Below, in pieces: positions 56,980 through 64,000 of a DNA stretch of 64,000 nucleotides. Both the position numbers and the translations under genes were made by a program. This DNA is from Hoplostethus atlanticus. Lineage: Eukaryota; Chordata; Actinopteri; Trachichthyiformes; Trachichthyidae. The stretch spans positions 3,047,001-3,111,000 of the forward strand of contig JAXDDX010000035.1 in assembly GCA_034670405.1 (NCBI GenBank). Reading direction: 5' to 3'. The notes beneath the pieces were generated by a model. It made no database searches and was not told where the DNA came from. It saw only the letters and a program-made list of their open reading frames with translations. The number at the start of each line of letters is the position of its first letter. Position 1 is the stretch's first letter.

Positions 56980-59900
56980 ATGGACGTTTTACTGGACACC
57001 TGTGGATGGCGAATGGTCAAGTCTCTGCTGTTATTATACGTCTTTGTTGTGAGAGCAGCAGGTCAGTATAACTCAAGGAGATAACATTTATGACTTGTAT
57101 TTATCAGAAAGTCAAATGACAGCTCTCAGCCGTGAATAGCCAGGCTGTTTGTATATGGTAACCCTAACGAAAAAGAACTACAATAAACCCATAATGCAAT
57201 TTAATAGGAAAGCGTATAATATCAAAACTTGAATATCATGCAGCTACTATAACATTTTGCCACAGAAAATTCTATTGCGCTACCACCGGACATAGGCGTG
57301 CCCTTTTTGTCCTCGGTGCTTCTTTCAGGTTGAAACACTAAGAGTTTATAACGGGGCATCACTGATCATCAGAGGAGCTATACGCTAAAAGGGAATAAAT
57401 GATCACATTATTTCCACTATAGATGTAGGCTATTCAACACATGTCTTATCTCTCTTCAATAGTTTACATTGGGTGGCAGTGATCATTTAAGGCCAAGTGA
57501 ATGTTTTCACCCTCTCCATAAAATCATTAGACACTTGCTTCCTTCTCAGTGTGTGAGATATAATGTTGAGCCCCTTCAGACGAAAAAGCTGCCAAAATTG
57601 TGAGAGATTTATTGACAAGCTACTAATAGGTCTTGCCCGAAAACTCATCTTTAAACCTAAGCCTACATCTATTTCACTTGTCTATTTTTCCCGCTATTAT
57701 AACTCTATGGTTATTTTTGGTCTGAATATCGGCCATAGTTGGAAAACAGCATGCCAAACTGTCAATGAAGTGACTCCAAATGCCTCTTCACTTCCAGCAG
57801 CACTTCCTGTCCTGTTATGCATTGACTTACTGATGTAACAGTGCAAAAAAAAATGGAAATTTCACTGACTATCTAGATATTTTGTATAAACCAAGTGACA
57901 TAATGTAGACATATTAATACTGATTCAGTGCTTGCTTGAACAGCATTTTCTTATGTGAGTGCCTGTTGTCCTCTTAGTGTTTGTAAATGATCAAATAGTA
58001 GGTCTAATGCTTTTGATAGCCACCCTTAAACTTATGAAGACAACATGGGAGAGCAATTTATATCACCACTCCTATTTACAGTACATTACATTTTAGGCTT
58101 TCAGATTTAGATGAAGTGGGAGGAGGCGGGTTAATCAATGCTGATTTTGAAGAAAATATTAAAACATGGTGTTGCCTGTCTCTGCATTCCCCCAGCTGAC
58201 TGTCCTTCACCTCAGGGGAAGGAAAACATCGTCTTAACCAATGAAGCGATTCTGACGAATAAATTTCCAGAGGGCTCTGAAGCCACGTTGGAGTGTGCCA
58301 ATGGGTACATTAGAGAAAATGGGTCTGTGACTGTCACCTGCACTGGCGGCCAGTGGACTGAACCAGATCTTAACTGCAAAAGTGAGTTCTCTCCCCTGTA
58401 ATTAACTTTCACCACATCCAGCACTGCCCTGCTTCACAGTCACACCTGCCCAGTACAACCACAGTCTTCTGTTGTTGACCATCAAACAGCTTCACTGGAG
58501 CAGCTGGGTGGATGAATGCCATGCACAATGGGCGCAGGTCACTCAGGAAGGAAACTGAAGGAAGGAGTTGTTGCATTGCTCAGTTTGTTTGTTCGTACAT
58601 TGCAGAGAAAGACTGCGGTCCCCCGAGACAGATGCCACACATGAGGTTTGAGTACACTGACGAAGGTACCCTGTTTGCTGCTTCAGTGACAGTTCTTTGT
58701 GATAAAGGGTGAGTATGTATGAAAGGTAAATTCCACCTTAGATTTTACATATGTTATTATCCTGTTTTGGACAGTGCATTGTTATTTAATTTCATTATTT
58801 GTGAAAAAGAAGAGCTCTCCCCTGACTTCAGAGAGGCAAGTGATGTCATGAAACAGCTCCATTGAAAGGCATAGATAGAGTTGTGTTCATTTCAGCTTTT
58901 ACGCTTTTATTTTGTTGTAGTGCTAACAGTTCTCTACCAGACAATGTACACATGTTGCTGGAAAATCAACTGAGGTAATTATAGTGTACACAAAGTAGAT
59001 TTGCTAATGGAATCAGCCTCGAAATATAATCCATAAAGCTGCAGAACAGCAGGAAATTGAATTTAGGTCTGTAGGTTTAGAGCTCAAAGTCATCACTGTA
59101 TCAATATATTATCAAACCGTCCTTAAATACACAATCCTACTTTATGCCTCTTCCTCTCTCAACAGCTACTATATTAGTGGAACGAGCTACAAACAGTGCT
59201 TTGCTTCAGGATGGATTGGGAGATCCAGATGTGACGGTACTTTTCTCTCATTTTATATTAGGAGCTTTGAAATAATTGATCACGTATTCAGCTATGGGCA
59301 AAAAAGAGCTTCTATTCCCCTCCTTTTGCAGGAGATAAGATGATGGATAGTGTTAAGGGTTTGTGGAATGTGTCTTATCTTCATGACGTCAGAGTCTTTT
59401 TGAGTTCACTGATTTTTGTTTGGCAACACCTTTGGTGATAAGCAACCATTGCTGTGGTGTTTTTGCACTGCACCTCCTACAGATCACTTGTCAAAGCAAA
59501 CAGTGTGTCCAATACTGTCTTTTTCCTTGGATTTCCTGTAGATGAAGTTTGAGTTCCTGTAGTTACCAGTCTCTATCGCTGCTCATGCTAACTAGAGTTC
59601 TTCTTCTATTTTTTCCAAACAAACCGCTGTTACTGCTTCTGGTTGTGTAAAACATATAAAACACTAACTGTGCACCCAAGGATTTTTCCCGGGAAGGACC
59701 TACCCACTATGTAAAAGCTTCCATGAACTGTGTAAAGGTTGAATCACTATTGTCTGATATCATTCAGCAAAATGGAATATTATCTATATGAAAAAGTCCT
59801 GGATTATAGAAGTCTTTTGCATTAAGAATTAATTGAATGCCTGTCATTTGATTCCTCAGTTGTAACTTGTGCTAAGCCTGGTGAAGTCACCAATGGCAGA

Positions 59901-62900
59901 CACTCATGGGATTCTCAGACGAACCCAATATATTCAAACGTCATCCAGTACTTCTGTGATGATGGATACGCTCTTACTGGGAACAACTCCATCGAGTGCA
60001 GCGAAAATGGAAAATACAACTCACTGCCTCCTGAGTGTAAAGGTAAGCCCACTGGATGGATGTGCTTAATTTGTTACTGTGTGCTAGTATACATAGAGGA
60101 AGGGCTAGGTGGAAAAAAACACTAGCGAAGTGCACACTTGTCCCTTACCCATACTTTACCCTCTAAACAACAGCATTGCTATGGTCGTGCTCCTGTAGAC
60201 CTCGCTGCTGGCATGCTGTCTATGAACATCATCACTCTTCTTCTCTCTGCATATTCTTCTTCTAACTCTTTTATGAAGTAGCATCCTGGCTTCTCTTTGC
60301 ACCAGCTCTTTCTTCACCATTCCTATTAGTGCTCATTTCATGTCATGGGTTTACTAACTAAAGCTGTCCTCAACAATCTTACAATATATTGTCCAAAGAC
60401 CAACCTTTTGAGGAATGTATATATATATATATATCTATATATATCTATATGTATATCTATATATATATCTTTTCCTTTTGTTTTACAGCTATGTCATGTT
60501 CTTCTCCTGACATACCATTTAGCATTTTGACTGGAGATGGACCACCATTTTTATTCAAAAGCATAGTTTCCTATAAATGTGAGGATGGTTACACATTGCA
60601 AGGCACGGCTGAGCTGGTGTGCGAAGTAAATGGATGGTCCTTCCCATTTCCATCATGCATCAGATCTGAGAGTATGATTATCTCTGTTATCTATAAGTAA
60701 TCTATTAGTATTATTACTTAGTTACATATGACATGAAGTACAGATGTCAATCATGCATTATTTTAAAAAGGTCTTTCTTGGGTGCAGCACACGCTGCATG
60801 AATGAATGATGTATATGCATGATGTGCAAGTTTCAGACATGGCTTATTTATCCTGTCCTTCATAGGTAGCAAAGATATTTTGACAACAGAAGATACAATT
60901 ACCACAACAAGCTACTCAGCTACTCCACCTCCAGTACAAGGTATAGAAAGATTTCACAAAAAAATTGAAATGAATACATCATTCAAAACTTTTTTGAATG
61001 ATGTGGCATGATGAATTGAGTTAACTTTGATATTTCACCACTGAATTTTCACCTTACAGTAAACTTCTAATAGGAATTGAATATAATTGAATATATTAAG
61101 AACATTTCTCTTTATAGGTGGAAACAACATTTTGACAACAGAGGATAGTTTCCTTCTGACAGAGGCCTCCACCACCACTACAGCTGTCTCACCCACAACT
61201 CATACAGATAAAATTATCACAACCAGTGCAACATCAACCACCTCACCTTCAATACGAGGTACAGCAAAATGGCTCAAAACACAACCGTCAGCACTTTATT
61301 TAGCTCTTCAGTTTTATTTGAAAATTAGTCTTCAGGGCACAGCGCATGCTGCATGAATGAATAATGTACATGCATGCTGCATGAGTCATGAAATGGCTTC
61401 TGGACAAGGCACATTTATCCTGTCCAAACCCCAGAAGAATTAAGAATCATTCTCAGGTGGCAGAAACACAGTATTAGAACTCCTCCTGCTTCACAGACTT
61501 CAATCGATCTTTTTACAGTGAAAATTTGCAGGGAATGGAATAAGATATAACGGAATGAAACTGAGATACATTTAATAACAGACTGAGTGTGTTTTGTTTC
61601 TAGTCAATCAAATATTTGCCTTTTAAGTTGCTTTTTCACCTGTTTCAGGGGGTTGGGGGATAATTTCATGTGTAGGGTGAAAAATGCGATTTCATGTAAT
61701 AGGCCCAGATCTGGATTGAGACATTTCTATCAACGATGACTTAGATTTAATACAAGTCTGTGAAACTGCCATACGCAAAGTAATGGTGTCAATATTATTT
61801 AAAACACTGCAGCCAAACTGTAATGGTTCCTCTATTACACTTGGTAGTTAATACTGCAGCAACATTTACAAGGAAATGAAATGTTATCGTCAGCGCAGAA
61901 AGCTGTCCCCGAATAGTCAAATAAGTCAGCCGGTCCTTAGATCATAGCAGACTTGTTTCATTTTATTTTACTGGAATAGTTGCAGCAGCAACTTTAACCT
62001 ATCAAACCACATCATTTGTGTTCTTAAATTGCCCTTTTAATTTTCACTATTTGCAAAGGCAAATATGAGGTATATATTAACACTTGTAATCCACTGGCTG
62101 GAGAGTCATTTAACATGCTCAGACGTGTCTCTCTCTCTCTCTCAGACCTGACAAAATGTTACAAAAAAATAAAATGTTTATTTGAGGTAGACGTGATTTG
62201 CAGGATTTCCATTAACATGCAATTTTGGATGAATAAATAAATATTTTAGATATTTGTTATCGTGTTTTAAGTCCTCTGTAACATGTTAGAAAGATCATTT
62301 GAGCTGCAATAAGTGCTATTTTTCTCATTTCAAATAGCATATTTGAATGACAAATGCCTTTTAGGACCGTTCAGTCAGCTCTTCTTCTTGCCTAACATAA
62401 AGGATTCAGCGTTGTCCTTGTTGACATTTTTTTTTTTACATATTTGCATTGCACTAATAAAACTATTGTACATTTGCAGGGAAGCGTGGGGATGTAGATA
62501 CCAACACTGGTGAGTTATTAAGCCCCAGTTAACAAGATATTGACATGGGTGATTATACATGTGTTGCCTTTAACTTTGAATGTGTCTTTCAGGATACACA
62601 CCAGTTATAGCCAGTGTGATAATCACTGCAATAGGTAACATACTGTATATTTTTTGTCTTTTTAATTCACATTAGATCTGTACATTGCAGTCAAAATACA
62701 AACATTCACCATTTTTGTTTGTTATTCTTTACAGTTGTGCTGATAGTGTTGTTCATTTTACATCGTTTTCAGAAGAAGAAAGGGTGAGAACCAATACTCT
62801 ATTTTAATTTATTTCATGCATGGATTATACCTGCTTTTGCTCGTCCTCTGTTGCCTTTTCTGTCTGCACTGTCTGCTCTTATAAATGTTGAAGCTTGATA

Positions 62901-63908
62901 TGCCATTTATATGTTCAGACCCTAAATGTACAGTACTGTCTACAGTACAGATAAACATTATCACATATTTCTGTGAACAAAAATAGCTTATAATGAAATA
63001 ACAATGGCATGTAACGTATCTCTTGACTTGTCGGTAACTATCTCTAATAGTACTGTTAACTTTGTAACTTAACTAAGTTAAGTTATCGAACTCTATTTCA
63101 GTTTCAATTTCTACACACTGCCATTTAACCTTTGAGCTGTTTAAGGAAATCTAGATGTCTGTGTTTCCTGAGGGAATGAGGGAGGAAATCCTTTAATGAG
63201 ACAAGAGAAAAATCCCTCTGGGCCAAAATGAATCAGGATCACTTTAATCATTAAGTACAATAAATAATTTTCCTGGACATTCATATATTTTACAACTCAC
63301 AAACAGAGAAGAAGGACAGGTGCCTTCTTTTGAAATTCACTTCTAACCCTGATAGCCAAAGAGCACCAATTCACTCAAGTGCTCCTTGAGCATTTATCTA
63401 TGTTGCCATCTAAGGGCTTTCTTTACAAGCCATAACTCCCAAGATGGACAATGACTAACTGCTTACCTTTGCAGGATACTACTCCAGAACAAAAAACCCA
63501 AATGGCATGTAGTCAACTAATAGAATAACATATTAACATAACATGACAATTCTGATACCAATTCCTTATTTGATGGCATCATAGCTCATATGACACCGGA
63601 GAAGACCTGAAGCCGGAGTTATTACAATTCCAAAATCTTTAGATTGGTTGCCTCCATAAGGTATCTGTCAATTTCTGCCTATTATTATTATTACTATTAA
63701 ACCAAAAATAGCTGCTCTTTGTTTTAACCTCTCAGAATACAGCTAAAATATATAAACATCTGTGAATATGAAATAGGCTTGATATTATGATTGAAGCCAA
63801 AAGAGTCTGAATGAATGTGTCAGTATTAGCTAACCTGTTTTCTCTTTATTTCTTGTCAACACTAGCCCTCCAGTGGAACCGTTCCAATCTGTTAGAGAGC
63901 ATCTGTGA
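56980..63908 (+). CDS. CD46/Tecrem-like complement regulatory membrane protein, copy 2 (four CCP)
   Basis: Tandem paralogue of the gene at 43139. Exons: 56980-57061, 58196-58381, 58606-58708, 59166-59236, 59860-60042, 60489-60671, 60866-60940, 61118-61258, 62480-62509, 62593-62634, 62735-62783, 63866-63908; 1188 nt, 395 aa. Signal peptide, CCP1-CCP4, Ser/Thr stalk, transmembrane helix and tail ending REHL. It lacks the internal CCP4-stalk duplication of copy 1. Over the shared exons only four base differences were seen: one silent and one Gly-to-Val in CCP1, Gly-to-Ala in CCP2, Pro-to-Ser just after the first Cys of CCP4. A hAT element separates it from its promoter-like sequence. The 3' UTR runs off the window. 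Confidence 0.88.
58196..60671 (+). CDS. Copy 2 exons: CCP1 to CCP4
   Basis: CCP1 58196-58381 (GSVT variant), CCP2 58606-58708 plus 59166-59236 (FAAS variant), CCP3 59860-60042 (no Trp, as in copy 1), CCP4 60489-60671 (SCSSPD where copy 1 has SCPSPD). All have four cysteines. Confidence 0.92.
60866..63908 (+). CDS. Copy 2 exons: stalk, membrane anchor and tail
   Basis: 60866-60940 and 61118-61258 encode a Thr/Ser-rich, probably O-glycosylated stalk. 62480-62509, 62593-62634, 62735-62783 and 63866-63908 encode the transmembrane helix, KKKG stop-transfer and the tail. Identical at the protein level to copy 1. Confidence 0.88.
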
Positions 63909-64000
63909 CCTTGGGAGGACCTTGGGAGTGCCAACATCCTAACTGGGGAAAACGTGCCTAGTTGCACTCTATCACTATTGCAGTATCAAATATTATGTAA

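Larger units (their letters stand above)
42805..64000 (+). repeat. Tandem segmental duplication
   Basis: Unit 1 spans 42805-55368; unit 2 starts 55369 and continues past the window. Offsets are constant (12564 bp, then 13841 after the hAT insertion). Exons are nearly identical and introns differ by scattered substitutions and short indels. Confidence 0.95.

Overview
The window is vertebrate nuclear DNA, almost certainly from a teleost (probably percomorph) fish. Genes are split into many short exons with GT-AG introns. Introns are full of CA/TG/AG microsatellites. The mobile elements are typical fish families: an RTE-type (Rex3-like) LINE, hAT-type non-autonomous transposons, an L2-like 3' tail and a common dispersed repeat that begins with a tRNA-like GTGGTTAGCGC box. 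No prokaryotic, viral, tRNA, rRNA or CRISPR feature was seen. All exon boundaries were placed by eye from splice sites, reading-frame phase and family resemblance.

Positions 1-38700 hold a plus-strand scaffold-protein gene, magi3 (MAGUK with WW and PDZ domains, inverted 3). Its first exon(s), encoding the start codon and the N-terminal PDZ, lie upstream. The window carries 20 consecutive coding exons, 4109 nt and about 1368 residues: GuK-like domain, two WW domains, five PDZ domains and a long charged disordered tail ending in the family motif PGPWKVP. An alternative terminal exon at 34856-34908 would give a short isoform without the tail. The 3' UTR runs to about 38700 and contains an old hAT-like element.

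Positions 38700-42800 are mainly intergenic, with one dispersed repeat and one short unrecognised possible terminal exon near 42490.

From 42805 to the window end lies a recent tandem duplication with a period of 12564 bp once a 1277-bp insertion is discounted. Each unit carries a type I membrane protein gene built from complement control protein (CCP/sushi) modules, a Ser/Thr-rich stalk, a transmembrane helix and a short tail. This is the architecture of the regulators of complement activation, like CD46 or teleost Tecrem. Copy 1 (43139-51428) has an extra in-frame internal duplication and encodes five CCPs (about 528 aa). Copy 2 (56980-63908) encodes four (about 395 aa). The two coding sequences differ at only four bases over their shared exons. 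A decayed RTE LINE (52341-55368, minus strand) ends exactly where the second unit begins. A 1269-bp hAT-type element with 8-bp target duplications sits between the promoter-proximal sequence and the start codon of copy 2, and the empty site is preserved in copy 1.

Functionally, magi3 is an intracellular junction and signalling scaffold, while the duplicated genes are predicted cell-surface complement regulators. Nothing in the sequence links the two jobs; they are neighbours. The most interesting part is the fast-evolving complement-regulator pair: copy-number, CCP-number and promoter differences generated by three separate rearrangements.
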